NCBI GenBank assembly: GCA_021397835.1
Contig: JAJFZO010000446.1
Span: 248,001 to 312,000 of the forward strand
DNA: 64,000 nucleotides
DNA from: Moringa oleifera
Taxonomy: Eukaryota; Streptophyta; Magnoliopsida; Brassicales; Moringaceae
Direction: 5' to 3'
Below the pieces are notes generated by a model. It was not told where the DNA came from. It saw only the letters and a program-made list of their open reading frames with translations, and searched no databases. Below, one piece after another: positions 12,512 through 26,154 of this stretch. How positions within the stretch are numbered: the first letter of the stretch is position 1; every line of letters begins with the position of its first letter. Position numbers and translations under genes: made by a program.

Positions 12512-12522
12512 TTTTTGTACTG
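12512..12522 (-). repeat. E1 right terminal inverted repeat
   Basis: TTTTTGTACTG; reverse complement CAGTACAAAAA, near match to the CACTACAAAAA family end. Followed by AAA, matching the three bases before the left end. Confidence 0.7.
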
Positions 12523-12525
12523 AAA

Positions 12526-14454
12526 GGTGAAAAAAAACCCGTCAAAACTAATTGAAAGAGTATTTTAGAGTCCATCCCTACCTTTATTAAGAAAGGACAT
12601 ATATGAAGGTTAGACATTTGTTACGGTCGTGATGACGTAGTTAAGTGTTCCTTCGGTCTACCACCTAAGGCTAGGTCGATCAAACCTTTGTTTTTTGGTT
12701 TGATCCAATAAGTATAAGCATCAGTAAAAGTAGAAGCATATCTAGAAGCTAATATTAACAGTAATAAAGAAAAACCCTTGCTAACAGAAAAAAAGGCATA
12801 TGTGTTGATGATAATAAGAGTAGTATCAATAATAACATCCCTTCTAATTCCCTTTACTGGTAAAAGGAGAGCCATCACCGAGGCTGATGATCCAATCCTA
12901 TACCAAGATGTCCTTATAAAGCATTTCATGATCTAGAGTAAGGGCTTAATGTGGCATATGATTATTGGGGTATAGGCCTCTAATTAGGATGAGTAATTGA
13001 TTAGTCAAGATGTTGGACATCGGGTTAACCCAAGAATTTTATCATAGTGGGTGAAGAATACATTAATTAGCCTTCTTTATGATCTAGAATATAACTCTAT
13101 GTAATAAAGGTGCTTTATACAAGGTTTGGTTGCTTGAGCACTAGATTAATGACGACATGAGTTGGTTGGATTAAGAAAAGATGTGTGCAAGCTGTGGTAG
13201 ATTGGGGATGCCACAAAAGATGCATGAACTATGATTCTTCATTAGGTTAGTCTTACTTAAAAAATTTACTTTTAATATAAGTATATATATCTATAGGCGA
13301 TTCATCGAGGGCTTCTTGGGTGATTGGAAGGGCTTAAACTGGTTTTGCCTTACCTTTTATTATATTATATTATAGTAGTAAAGGGTGAATAGGGGCAGGT
13401 GCAATAGTTTTCTTTTTTTTCTCTCACTCAATCATTTTAATGCCTATAATTTAAGAGACAAAAGGAAACCATTCTCTCAAGTTCGAGAATGTTTCACAAA
13501 TAATGACTATCTCCATCGGGATGTCAGAAAGTTAGGTAATTGTAAGGTTTTTTATATTCCATTGAGGTAGGCTAAAACTCTACCCTAACCATGTAAAATT
13601 AAAAGTTTGAAAGTGTTCACAATCTAATCTATAGGGCCCTCGAAGGATGATAAAAAATGTCCATTAAAAGGAACAAATTGATGGGTATCAAGGTTTGGTT
13701 CATTTGGAAAAGATATCAGTCTTGCGGGTGTGCATGGTTTAATTTTTGACTTCACTTCGATCCCTTCGATTAAACTCAAAGGAGACTTCAATTGTTCAAC
13801 TTTAGATTCTAAAGCAAGAATGTCACTTGAAATTTTGAAAAGTGAATCTTCTCTTTTAGATCTTAGCCTTGGTAGAACTTGTCTTTGATTGGGATTTTGA
13901 TTGAGAAGATGTTAGACTGCTTCCTCCTATGCCTAAGAAGTCAAGACAATCTCGATTGAAGCCAATTCTACTTTTTCCTACTTAATCTTGTAGAAATAAC
14001 ATTTGATCAAAGAGGGGCATAAGTAACTTTAGCTGTTGAACCCTCTACAAACGATCGACGAGAACCTCAAAGCTATTTAGGGCAAGAACAAACTCTTATT
14101 AGGCACAGTCACAACATTAACTAGTACAAAGAAGAGGCACAATAGCAAAGATCAATTCATCTCAATCCATAAAAAACATTACCTTAGGAATGCAACCCAA
14201 AAAGATTGGTAGCTCAAAGAAAACTCTTTTAGAGCCTGCTATAAGCCAAACCCTTGATTTAGCAACAAGAGTCGGTTATGGAATTGTCTTTTGGTTGGCT
14301 TTCTCATTCTTAAGGACTTTATAATCGGTAGGCTTTATAGTGGACCTACCTTGCTGACAAAGAGACTATGAAATATATAGTTGTGCTTGCTCTCAAAGCT
14401 AGATTCACTCGTTCTTATCTCTGGTGATTAACTTATTCCAAAAATTTTGGTGAT
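12526..14454. other. unassigned spacer, probably mitochondrial-like
   Basis: No conserved coding frame. A 102-codon minus-strand frame (12621-12929) and a 61-codon plus frame (13385-13570) match nothing I recognise. The texture resembles plant mitochondrial intergenic DNA and the stretch leads into the ccmFN copy, but origin is inferred from context only. Confidence 0.4.
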
Positions 14455-16640
14455 TAGCCCTTCTCGTATTACTTAAAGCCTTCGTAAATTCATTGTCGAG
14501 TTCTATCATGGTGAAGGTCGTTGTAAGAAGATCCTTGTGCCAGTGAAGATTGCTTTCAATGATAGAGAAATAAAAAATAAAAAAACCATTACTTTATTTT
14601 TAAGACTTCTAATAGGTGAAAGGATTTATGTCCATCTCTAACTTTCTTCCAATCATCATCGGTAAATTTAAGGTTTCTTTACTATGAGTCGTCAAAGGAG
14701 GAATAGGCATATGTCGGTTTAATAAGCTAAGGAAAAAGAAAAAACTACCCCTTGGTTTTGACACTCAAGTGACCCATCTTACCAAACATCGATGCAAAGG
14801 CTAGATTTTGCCACCTTTATCTACCTAACTAGTCCTATTTAATCTAAAAAATCCAACTTAAAAACTATATCTATCCTGGAAAATGCTCCACCTCGAAGTT
14901 CCTTTCATAGATTGGGCAAGCTTGGATGCCCCCTCTCCTAACAAGTTGCTAGTCGAGATCATGATCACTTAAAAAGTAAATTAACTAGTCTTTCTTTGGT
15001 CATAAGGATAATCATTCTTATTAGGTGATGGGTGACTAGTCCGAGGTCACGATTGGTAGTGGCATAACTAGAAGAGGGGTAAAATGACAAAATTATGCAC
15101 TAGGTAGTGCAGCATATCTCTTTCGAGTACAAAGGCGATAAGGGGGGCTAACTTGGCCACCCAACACAACAAGTCAAGGTCAGGCCAACCATAGGTTTGA
15201 ATCCTACCACTTTTCTTGTGGATCATCTTGTGGTTACCGAATGATAGGAGTAAGAAGCAAAAATTTTAAAATGAGCACAAAATGTCAATACATGAATTAT
15301 CTTATTATTCATTATTTTTGGGTCTTTTATTGCATTCACTTGCAACAAGAAAGAACTACCAATGTTTGGTGTAGCACCTACATTTTAGTGCATTCTTCTT
15401 TTTTTCTTGATCTTTCGTTCTATCATATTCCTAATAATACAACGTATTAATTGCTAATGCACCTTTGTTTTATCAAATATTAGGGACATGGTCTAATCAT
15501 GAGGGTAGTATTTTACTATGGTGTCAGATCTCAAATTTTTATGGATTTTTTCTTTGTTATTGGGGTCAACCTTAAAGGCATAACGTTTTAAAACAAGGAG
15601 GCCATAAAGAAACTTTTTTTTTTATTTTTTATCTCAAACTTCGTGAAGAACTTCACTCTTTCTCTTTTTCGCTACGAGCAAAAAAGTGGGGGTGTACCCC
15701 AATTGTACACTCCCTTCATTCTACAAACCCTTGTTGATTTTGAACTTTGTTCATGAAGGAACTGAAAAAAAAAAAAAAAAAAAACAAAGCTTTGTTCCTT
15801 TGAATAATGGGTGCTTTCGTGATTTGTGAGAAGGAAAAAGGACTTATCCATTATTACATCTACCACGAGATAATAAAAAGAGAGCTTCATTTATCAATGA
15901 ACAGAGAATTGATGGAGCACTTGGCATTGCTTTGTTTTTCTCTCCTTTCCTATCAATGAGTTTCGATACTTTTGTTCCAAATTTCTTCATTTGTACTAAA
16001 CTACTTGCAGAATCAAATCCTATTTCATAAAATCCTGTATCAATCATACATCATTTATGCCGAACATGTCACCAGTGCTATGGGCTTTGGCTTATATAAA
16101 TCAAAAATAATGAATGGGATTATGGTACTTCACTTGTCGCCAGTGTGGAAGGATGTTGTCAAAAAGAAAGGAACGTTGCTTTGCTTTATTGGATACGTCA
16201 GATTCCATATAACAAGCGAGCTTTTAATCCTCAAATTTAAACATGTGGGCATAAAATGTTACCCTGCTCTATTGTTACGTAAGAAGCCTTCTCTTCACTT
16301 TAGACAAGAGTGTTATTTGGTCACATGAAGGGAGCAGGCAAATCGTGTAATTCGTAATGAAAAGAGATGGTTATAACACAAAGTACTCTTATACGCCTAC
16401 ATTACTTGGCTCATAAGAAACCATCCCCATTATGTTGTGGAAAAATTGAACTTATTATTGGGTTGGTTATTCAAAGTCAATGCAATGGGCTGCTAGATTT
16501 TGTCCTACAACTAGAAAAAGATCACTTTGATGGTCACTGTGGCGTGGCTAAATGTAGAGCAATCCACCCCTATAGCCTCTGATCAGTAGATTATTTAGAA
16601 CTTTGGAAGATGATCAAGGTAGCTTGCTTCCAAGCCACTA
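14455..16640 (+). repeat. duplicated module 1, copy A (contains ccmFN remnant)
   Basis: Aligns by eye with 26155-28235 over most of its length, starting at GATTAGCCCTTCTC and ending near AAGGTAGCTTGC. Differences are mostly transitions plus two large complementary deletions inside ccmFN. About 1.2 kb of shared sequence lies upstream of ccmFN in each copy. Confidence 0.85.
15282..16449 (+). pseudogene. ccmFN: mitochondrial ccmFN remnant, copy A
   Basis: CcmFN is a mitochondrial inner-membrane haem-lyase subunit for c-type cytochrome maturation. The start fits the gene (MSI-EL--YSLF-GL), followed by recognisable blocks: [12 protein letters not shown] near 15410, then the [14 protein letters not shown] region near 15480, SAMGFGLYKSKIMNGI at about 16075 and GTLLCFIGYVRFHITSELL at about 16170. 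The last codons (PIMLWKN then TGA at 16447) fit the normal end. The WWD haem-binding part (about 150 codons) is deleted at about 16355-16362, at a short AAAGA overlap. Many stops and shifts. Length is about 1.17 kb against roughly 1.7 kb for an intact gene. This is a decayed nuclear copy; the gene was not split as in some crucifer mitochondria. Confidence 0.85.
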
Positions 16641-19600
16641 CTTTGCGTACCAAGTTTCGGGGTTAAATTTGATCCAAAAGATAAAGTGTTAGTGCCAAAT
16701 GAGAAATTCTCTAATTCTAACTGAGATCTTTGTCCTACTTCTCACCCGACCAGCTGCTGAAAGAAAGTAGTTAACTTGACCGGAATCACAAGTTTTCAAT
16801 GATACGGACAATTTGGAAATTGAGCTATGAATCTAAGCAGCATACTTGGCCTTCAATACCTTTTTAATCCAATCCTATTGCTTGTACAGAGTACGAATAA
16901 GGGAGGCCGCCCAATCTCAAATGAAAGATAAAGCTACGCCTCTAATCCCTTATTTGGAATTCTTGCTACCCAGTGCACTTGAACCACGCCTCTTCTTCCT
17001 GTCTTTCTTCAACATAGAGAACAATAGATTGCTTGAGTTGTTAGCCTTTGTGTTTGCCTTATTTTCTTTCTAGGGAATGCTTTACGTTAACATTGGCTTT
17101 TCTTCAATCGATTTTTTTAGCATCGATTAAAGTCGAAGACCGCGCCTTAAGCCTTAAGAACGGAGTGAGCCTTATTACATCTAAAAGAGACATATGGGTT
17201 CCAAAGGGTTAAGGAGAATAAGGTGTTTTGCCTTTCTTTGTATATTTCATCATTAGAAATCCCCTCGTTATGGATCGTAAAAAGCATATGCCTTAATCAG
17301 CTTCCATAGTAGTATTGCCTCGTAACTGCCAAACGTATACCTCTAATAACACCACAGGTGCTCCCTCAATGCACATCTATGTAGAGTGGAGGAAGATACT
17401 AGGAACAGAAATTATAGCAAAGACTGTCACAACTCCTTGCCTTGCTTAATGCTTCTTCATTAACTGCAATGGGAAGAATAGGAATAGGGGAAGGAAGAAA
17501 GAGACCATCTTAGCCTAAGAAAGGAATGCTCTTAACTGCCATTGCTATCCATCTGTATACAACTATCAATGTTAATGATATAAACAAATATTCATTGTAT
17601 AAAAATGTGAAAAGCAATCAAAACTTTTTTTTTTTTTTTGGGAGGGGGGTTAGGTTGGGGCGGGGGGATCCATCCATGCCCATAAACAGAAGATTTAGAT
17701 CTATTAAACATATGATGGAGATTGGAAAAGCTATCCAAAACCTGCCTTAACCTTACGTGCCAACTCAAACGCTTCCTTACTCACAACCAATTTCACAAAG
17801 TAATGAATGCACTCAAAAATAGGTCATAACATGAGAGAAAGTTGTTGCGTGGCTAAATACTCCATTATACGGTGGTACGTACGACTTAGAGCCAAGGCAT
17901 TCATAGGTCTCCTTTCAGAGCTCCATCTAGGAAGTGATAGTTGAATAGGTTTTTAAACTTAGGTCTAAAACAGCAAATGGGAAAGCTCTTTCTTCTCGTA
18001 TTTACTCTCATATATATCCTTCCCAAATCCTAGTCTCGGTTACCATCTTAAAAGCTATTGCTGCGGCACTCATCTTTTAACTCATTTCTTTTTTTACAAA
18101 CCTAGGCAGTTGACGTGACTTTTCAATGTTAACCTTTTTTGCTTCAGGGAAAAGTGGATGATCTGCTAGTTCTTGTAGAAATTTGTCAAAGTTGTTATGA
18201 ACCCCCAATTCTACATTGGCATGAGCAACAATAGCCCTAAGGTCCAACCTGATTTCATCTAAACTCTGTGCACATTAGCAAAATTGATTCCACTTCGAAA
18301 AAGCCTTGGACAAAAATGCAGAACGTAGAAGAGGTGGCTTTCTAGGGGTTTAGTAAAGGATCTCCAGAAAGGGAGTACCTGCTTACAGTGGTTTCTCGAT
18401 CGAGATTTAGGTATTTCTTTTTCTTTGGAGGAGAGTAAGGTCGTCCTTTACTCCATTCCTTCCCAAAGTCAAGAATAGTAGGACGATTAGGAAATTACAT
18501 CTAAGGAACATCCTATTAATAGATATACATCCTATTAATAGATATTTTCTTTCTTTCTACTACAAACAAAACGAGAAATAATATTCAACTAACGAAATCC
18601 TTCCCTATGCTTGTTCTTGCTTGCTGACTTAGTCCATCTAGAAGATGGTAGATTCATCTTATTTTCAATATATTCTTATACAAGGTGCTTTGACCAATTG
18701 AATTACAATTTTAGGGGAATGACTACCTAGAAGCTTAGAGGATAAATTGAATCAAATTCTTTAGAAGAAAACAAAAACTGTCAATTCAATCAATGACTAA
18801 CTAGTTTATATGACCTTTCATTTTTTGTGCATCTACTCGACTTTATATCTATCTCATAAGTGACATATATTATCTAGGGATATTTTTTTCATGAATAGTC
18901 AGATTCACCTAGAGACAAGACTCAAGTAAGAAAAGAGAGTATGATAGGAGAAAGAAAAAAGAGGAAGGAAAGCAACTATAGGAATTATATGTCATGCTCC
19001 TACCTATAAAAGGAACTTCCCTGAACTTACAAAGAAGGGAAAGCTAGAATTGGACCTCTTTAGATGACAAGGCTGAGTTGCTATAGTTCCATTTTTTTCC
19101 TTCTCTGATTTATTCCCACTTTGATCTAGTAAGGATTGAAATTGGGCACTAGCATGAGTATTTGAGTGCTGCTTTCTATCTTCTTCCTTGAGAGCTTCAG
19201 ATTAGCATCTTATTTTGTGAAATATCTTAAGATTGTCCATAATTAGTTCCTATCCTAGCAGTGAGTACCTCATATTAGCTTGACAAACGCTTCAAGATAT
19301 AGAAGTTAGGAAAGTAAGGATGTTATATCTATAATCTATAGCTTTCCTTCGTGATTCTCTCCTATAGCTTTCCTTCATGGTTCTCTCTTCTATCGAAAAA
19401 AGATATGAGCTATAAACCTATCTTTTCTTTCAAAATTAAAAGTGAGGAAATCCATCATTTGTGCATACTGGGATAGGCTTGTGAGATTAGCTTTGCCCAC
19501 TAATTCACATTCTGGTTAACATTGATTAGTTGTATTCACATCCCCACCTCCTAGCTAAAGAAGCATGCATGCCATAGCATCTTCGTTGGTTTAAGCCGAG

Positions 19601-22050
19601 GCACTGGTTTGAAATGGCCTTGACCATTTCATATACTTGGTATCACTCTATGGACAAAGGTAGTTAAGTGAGGCAAACTAAGCCTTTGGACAGGTTGGCT
19701 ATTGGTGGCTTGATCTAATTGATTCAGTTGCTTTGTTCGTTACCACCTAGTATAAAAAAGATAGAAATATTAAAATTTGACTCACTCATAGATTTTTTTA
19801 ATGGTGACCCATGCCCTGGGTTATCTGCACCTGAAAAGGCAAATACAAGCATGAAACCTTAAAAAGTAGAGTAGCATAGTACAGTAAACATAGGCATCAT
19901 GGGTGGAGGCTTCAATTATACATATATATATATATATAATTTAAACTTCATCTTATTTATAGAAATTATAGTCAAACTAGCTACAATTGACTAAAGTGGA
20001 AAAACATAACATAAAAGATTGGAAACTAAGTAAGCAAGTTACAACTGAGATTGGGAAGTCCAGCATGCCAAGAAGGACATGTTTGAGATGAGAGATTATG
20101 ATTACGTTATTAGATGAAATGAGCATAAAAAGTGTGAGGAAAGATGAATTTAAGCTATTAATTAAGAAGACCATCATTGCTCACTACTTCCTACTGTTAT
20201 CTTATATTTGCTGTTAGTCTATACTTTTAGTCTCTTTTTGTGCCTTTGACTACCAGATCCATTTGGATTTTCAAAGATGAGTGTGTTTGGAGACATCGAA
20301 AGGTGAACTGTCCTACAAATGAAAAAAAAAAAAAGTTGAATGATATGAGTCATGGATCCTCTCAACATAACCTCGACTTATCAACTACGAGGTGCTTTTC
20401 AGCAAACATACACACATCAAACTGAGCGAAAGTCACCTTTGTCCATCGTATCTATCACATCAAACAATGATCAACCTACCACTTCTAAAAAAGCCTCACT
20501 AGATTTCATCTATGATTATGAAAAAGTTATAGCCTCTGCTTACAAACGAAACTCAAAGAAAGTGTCACTGCCATGTTCGCTTTTCATATAAGATTGCTTT
20601 TTTTCTTCACCAATAAGTCCTCTTCTCAGATTTTTTATTTCAGTCATTTAATGCTTTCATCCTTTTTCTATTCATACAGACCCTATGACATCCATCCCTG
20701 CTTGATTTTTATCCTTAATAATTTTATCTTCTTTGTCTATTATTCCATTTTTGTTAGTCAAATTACATATTCTATTTAGGATGTGATGTTATTTAGAAGA
20801 AGGCTAAAATATTAATAGGTGTCTCTATCTAATTCATTCACTTGACCTAGTGCTTATCCTTTTTGAAAGATCAAGTGCTAAAGTCATAGAATGAGGAAGT
20901 CATCAATCCCTAAAAATTACTTCAATTTGTTTATGGGCGGGTATTTGACCTGGACTTCCTATGGTATCAATTTACCCTTGTCCTGTTGAAGCATATAGGA
21001 TAGGTGAGTGTAGTTTGGATCTTCAAGGCTTCCAAGGTGGCTTAAGATGTAGTCTACATCTCAAAATGAAAGAGGAAGGGGGGTTCAACCTCAAAAAGAG
21101 TTCATGATTGGAATAAGGTAGCTATTACCAAACATTTGTGGAACATTGCCTTTAACTCGCATACCATATGGGCTTCTGAATTAAAAGTTTTCCCTTGATA
21201 GGTAAGAGTTCATAGGGCATCCTCATTCCTAATGACTCTTTCTCCTAGAGTTGGAGAAAATTTATGAACTTGAGGTACACTATGAGACCTTTCATCCCAT
21301 CCAAAGTGGGTAATGGTGAAAGGTACTTTTTTTATTTGGTTCAATAATTGGCATCCATTAGGCCTTATTGTACAGAAGTATAGTACTAGAATTTATTATG
21401 ATGTAGCTATTACAGTCTACGCCGAAGTAAACATGATCATTGAAGAAAACTGATGGAAGTGGCCGATAGTTAGATCTTTCAATAAGGCTTGTTACGTCTC
21501 AAGTCCACTCAAGAAGTACTTGACTAACTTGCGATAAGGATATTTAAAAGATTATGGAGGGCACGAAACACCCACGATCGTAACTACCACTTGAATAGGA
21601 AATGGAGAAAGAAAGCAGGATGATCAATCTTTTATAAAAGCTCAGAGAAAAATAGCTAGATCTATTTTTATTAAAAGGGGTGAAGGAAAATGCCGAATCA
21701 ATAAAAGGCTCGAGACCTACAGATTATATTATAGAATAGAGATGTTCTTCCCTATGAGCTTCTTATAGGAAGGGTTTAGATCTAATGTAATTCAATTTGT
21801 TAACCAACTAAAGTAAGGAAGAATCAGCCACTTAGGGTGGTTAAGCTCACTTTAGCACTAAGCACAGTAGTGTATAGTTATTTCATCCAACCCTATAACT
21901 TAGTGAAGTAGATTGGACGGACCAAACTGAAAAAAAGAATCCAAATAGGGATGGCTACGAAGTCAACGAAGTTTAATAGGAAATAAGATAATAGTAATAC
22001 CTTTCGAGCTAGCATAAATAGTAATGGGAGACCAAATAAATGTCTTACAC
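16641..22050. other. long unassigned spacer, mitochondrial-like
   Basis: Over 5 kb with no frame longer than about 80 codons and no recognised protein or RNA. Homopolymer tracts (poly-T near 17625, poly-A near 20325) and the AT microsatellite at 19922-19938 are the only simple features. Context between NUMT modules suggests old mitochondrial intergenic DNA. Confidence 0.4.
19922..19938. repeat. AT dinucleotide microsatellite
   Basis: Run of alternating A and T, eight to nine units. Confidence 0.8.
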
Positions 22051-24543
22051 AATAGTGTCAAAGAAGTCATAGTAAGCTACGGAAGCAAATGAAGAATCAG
22101 GCCGTGAAGAAGCATAAGGTCACAGAGCATAGCAAACCGCTAAACCATGTGTGTGTGATTACTCGCCTATAATGAGTTTGACTTACGTTATAAAGCTGTC
22201 TTTTTGAGGAAGACCAAAGAGAACCTTTATGACATTCTTATGGATAAAGTAGCCGATGAAGTTTTTTCTTTAGTTGTTGTTGACCCTTTATTGGGAAACT
22301 CTGGCAATGTCTATTATTTCTTTTTTTGAGGAGGTGTAGGCTTCATTGAAAGGCTCTTGCCTTGTGGCTTTATTAGGTTTACTTGTAAATAACACTTTTC
22401 CCCTCACTTCCCTTCGATCATTTTTGAAAGAGTTACCCGACTGACTTCATAGTTACACCTTTGTTGATCAAATCCCATGAATGCTACCAAAATGGCACGT
22501 TAGAGCTCCCCTCTCGTATCATGATTTGTCATTTGATTCCAAAGACCAAACTTCCCTGTGATCTGTTGATTCACATTAATAAAATTAATTATATGTCACA
22601 TACATGGCATGAATCCCAAGCTTCTTATTATTGATAAGCATCAATCCAAGTCACTGAGGGACTTAACTAAGAGTTCCCTTTTGGACCTGAAAGAAGGTTC
22701 ATGACCTAATCCCCTAAAGGGATTCTTAATCAGTATGCGTTGAATAAAGGAACTGGTCCATTCCCTGGCCAATATTAGGTAATCCAATGGTTGCGTTCGT
22801 AGATCAAGTCATTTCAATATCATGTTCCCAATCTCGATGACCTGCATGTAATTTTAATGAGTGCTAAGAGAAGGAATGGGACAATAACACTACTCACTTC
22901 TCTTTGAATAAAATAAATCATCATAACTAGAAGGACAACCATTTATATTGAAATTTGTTCGATAAGAGGTACAAGATGGAACCAAATTTGCTTCGCGAGG
23001 GTATTGTTCACACAACTAAAAGAAAGCTTTATCTAATCAACATCATGCTAAAGAGCTTCCTTAGTAGGAAAAGGAACCTATGTGGGAAATTAATCAAAAT
23101 AAGGCAATATATGCGTAGGAATAACTAAAGAAAAGGTGTTAAGATAATTTATATCTTTTATTTATGTTAGAAGATGTAGAATGTTATAACAAAGTGGACT
23201 CTAACCATATTACCCACCCTCGTTATGGCTTCTTTTGAAGCTTTTGTTCTCACACATCCTAGCTTTAAGATTTGACTTTTGCTTTAAGCGTGAAATGGCT
23301 TGCTGAGATCAATGGAGATATTCCAACCTTTGATTATCAAACTTACAGTTCTTATGAACCAAGCATAGGATGGATGGTGTATAAATCAATTTGGTTATGA
23401 AGATTGCAAAGATGAAAGAAGGATATCGAAAAAGCTAGACAAAAGAGTACAGAAACGAGAGCGAAGACATAGGCCAGCCAAATGCCTTCAAATCCATGTA
23501 TGAAAAGGCCTATAATCTTAGGGGTTACATTGATAACTCGAACCCACCAAGCGCATAGTAACGTGTTATGAAGGCTTTTTATACTTTCTCATTAAAATGA
23601 TGACTTATAGTTTTGCCAAGTTTAAAGGGCATAATGTTAACGAATCATGGCTATAACATCTATTTATCTCAAATCCCTTAAATTAGATGCAGGAAAAAGA
23701 GAAGGAATTAGAGCTTATCAATAATAGGAATGGCCCGATTGACTTTATTTTATGAGGTATAAGGTCTCTTTTAGCAAACTTGACTTATCATATAAGTATA
23801 CAATAATAACTAAGCATACATTGCTAATAGGCAGGTCAATTCTAAGAATGGTATTAGAGACAAAATTATGGTATCTTGGTAAAAGGCTCCTCATATGAGT
23901 GGTTATGATAGGCGTTTAAATGCAATCTAGAGCCCACATGAGGAGCTCGCTGCATGCGCATTTACTTGTTGTCACCGTGTCGTTAGATGTTTTGAGTGGC
24001 TGTCAAATAGGTAGTTAGCTTTCTGAATCTATCCATATACAGTCCTATAAGAACCAAAGGATTAGTTGCCTATTGCCACTCCGGATGTGAAAGCCCTTCC
24101 CTCAGTTCACTTCTTGATTTTGCATACAACAATGTGTGGTTGGTAGTTAGGACCTTTCCTTTCATTTTTGCCTTGAGTCTCAGTTTTAGCTAGATAGTTA
24201 TAACTTTCATTTCTTAACTAGATTTTTTAACTTCACATGTAGCTCATGAGCTTGTGACTTCGCACTCTCAGTTTCAAAATTGAGAATCAATAAAACTACC
24301 TTTTCTCAGTTAGAAAGGTTACTGGTTAAATTTACTAAAGGCAATTCAATAAACATTCCCATCTAATAATTTTTAATTTTCCATGGAATCTGTGGGGTTT
24401 TCATTACAACACTAGCAGCGCTTGCTTTCCTTTTTCTTGGTAATTGATCTTTTCGATCCCTTTTCTTACTCTTTTTCTCAAAAGAGGTGAAGCCTTTTTT
24501 CACTAGTTACAGTTTAAAAAAAAAAAGTACAGGCTACTCCGTT
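22051..24543 (+). repeat. duplicated module 2, copy A
   Basis: About 2.5 kb that aligns by eye with 30171-32747 from AATAGTGTCAAAGAAGTCA to CTAGTTACAGTTTAAAA. The divergence pattern is the same as for module 1. Relative to the other copy it lacks about 120 bp at about 23965. No coding region is recognised; several small frames differ between the copies and look spurious. Confidence 0.85.
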
Positions 24544-24796
24544 TCTTATCTCTTATTTTGGTTTTGTACCCTTTAAGCATCCCTTAAGGGATGATCGGTA
24601 TTTTTCTTTTTATTTTGATACCTCTTGAAAACTAGAAAATGAGAGCTTGGGTATTGGGCATGCCTCTAACAACTATGTTCAACTTCATGTAATAGAGGAA
24701 TAGTGATATTTTCGGATAACTTGAGGTAACTCTTAATACTATTTTAAATTATTAATAGTTTAATTTGTTCACAATGTTTTGTACATTTATTTTTCA

Positions 24797-25430
24797 TAAT
24801 GTAGACATCACTAGATGTTGATGGTTGTCGAGCCTTATACTTTTGTGTACAGCATTTTTGATCCTTTAAACCATGATTCTCATCAAGAAGTAGATCAACT
24901 TATGCCCACATAAGCGAAAATATTTTAATTTATATTAGTATGTATTATTTTTCACTCTTAATATTATGGATTATTTTCTATTCGCAGTTCTTTTAAATTG
25001 TTCTAAGTTATCAATGTATCAAATGGTACGTGCATTCCTAAGAGTATTTATGCTAAGTTATGTATATTTAAACCAATATGTGATGTTAGTTTTATTTATT
25101 TTACAAAATATAACAATTAAAAATTTTAATGCAGTGTCCATATCAACCATCAAATACTGAGTGTGGATATTATGCTATGAAATTTTAAAGGGATATCATT
25201 GACAAACATGACAAAAATATCCCATATGCGAAAATAGTAAATTTTTAAGCATTTACTTATGTAATTATTTCGATAATTGATGTGCTTACTAGAAGTTTTA
25301 ATTGAACTAACTTTTTTTTTTTTATATAAATATAGTGAGTGAATATAGATAGTTACACTCAATCGGATACTGATGAAGTTAGAAAGGAGGTTAAACAGTT
25401 TTTTTGGAGTGTGATACTAAAAAGTTGAAA
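24797..25430 (+). pseudogene. C48 (Ulp1-like) protease remnant of the CACTA fragment
   Basis: Two or three exon pieces. The first (about 24803-24912) gives HH-stop-MLMVVEP, then VYSIFDPLNHDSHQEVD; the second (about 25133-25240) gives CPYQPSNTECGYYAMKF then a stop and RDIIDKHD; the third (about 25345-25400) gives YTQSDTDEVRKEV. The conserved His, Asp and Cys positions of Peptidase_C48 are visible, but a TAG at 24812 replaces the conserved Trp after the catalytic His, and another stop follows the Cys motif. In CACTA elements this domain is fused to the second protein. Not functional. Confidence 0.75.
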
Positions 25431-25799
25431 CTTTAAAGATTTTTGTAGACATGAACATTATTGAATTTACATAGTTAAATTTTTAGAATTGTATATGATA
25501 ATATATATTGTATATATGGAGTTCAGTTATGACATTACGTTTTTTTCCTTCATTTTTCGTTACTTTTTGAATTGGATTATGTTGAAGTGTTTTCAAACAT
25601 AAAAGAAGTAATGATGGTTTGAGTGAGAATAGTATTGAAAGAAAAAGTTGTTTCATTAAAGTATTAGCATTGAATTATATTAATGTATACAAGATAAAGA
25701 TATGTGGTTGATGTAGAAGAGATAAAGAATTTTATATATGCAGGTTTTGGATAATTTGTATGTAAAAATTTTGTATATATCAAAATTATTAAAAAATTT

Positions 25800-26060
25800 T
25801 TTTAATGGACTGTTCATTAAAAACTAACATTAAAGGCACTATATTTTAATGATAATTCTATTAGAACTGTCATTAAAGTCCTCACCCTTTAATAATAGTT
25901 CTTTTAAAACTATCGTTATAGGGGAGGTCTTTAATGACAGTTCTACTAAAGTAGTCATTAAAGACTCCCCATTTAATGATAATTTTAAGTCTTTAACGAC
26001 TATTTTAAAAGAATTATTATTAAAAAAGGGGTATTAAAAGGGAGTTTTAATGATAGTTTT
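25800..26060. repeat. subterminal repeats of the CACTA fragment
   Basis: Repeated TTAATGACAG, CATTAAAG and TTTAACGAC motifs in both orientations, resembling the TTTAACGACAG motif of E3's 5' end. Marks the 3' side of the fragment. Confidence 0.65.
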
Positions 26061-26154
26061 CAAGAAATGTCGTTAATTAAAAATCTCCCCTCTTTATTAT
26101 CAATAAAATCCTTTTTAACTATTATTAAATCTCTTATTTATAAGAGTGAAAGTA

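Larger units (their letters stand above)
147..12522 (+). mobile_element. E1: decayed CACTA (En/Spm-type) DNA transposon, about 12.4 kb
   Basis: The left end reads TACTACAAAAA and the right end, reverse-complemented, reads CAGTACAAAAA; both are near matches to the CACTACAAAAA end typical of this superfamily. AAA lies on each side as a possible 3-bp target duplication, although A-rich context makes that weak. Short GCGACAGA-like repeats in both orientations fill the subterminal regions. Inside, in order, are a GC-rich tandem array, an AT-rich leader, a TNP2-type transposase gene and a Transposase_24 gene, both on the plus strand and both broken by stops. Length, gene order and 3-bp duplication fit the family. 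The terminal mismatches and dead genes suggest an old, immobile copy. Confidence 0.85.
24544..26154 (+). mobile_element. 3'-end fragment of a CACTA element with C48 protease remnant
   Basis: Lies exactly between the end of module 2 copy A and the start of module 1 copy B. Contains the tail of a C48-type second gene, a 3' untranslated stretch and subterminal TTAATGAC-type repeats. No TNP2 and no clear 5' end are present, and the outermost right terminus is not recognisable, so it is a truncated fragment. Its protease residues resemble those of E2 and E3 more than anything in E1. Confidence 0.7.

Noticed and set aside
12621..12929. 102-codon minus-strand frame with hydrophobic stretches
   Set aside because: No recognised similarity, no family context, and open frames of this size are expected by chance over a long non-coding region.
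15193..15210. tRNA-like T-arm sequence (GGTTTGAATCCTACC), also near 26910
   Set aside because: No matching acceptor, D or anticodon stems could be folded around it, so a tRNA call is not supported.
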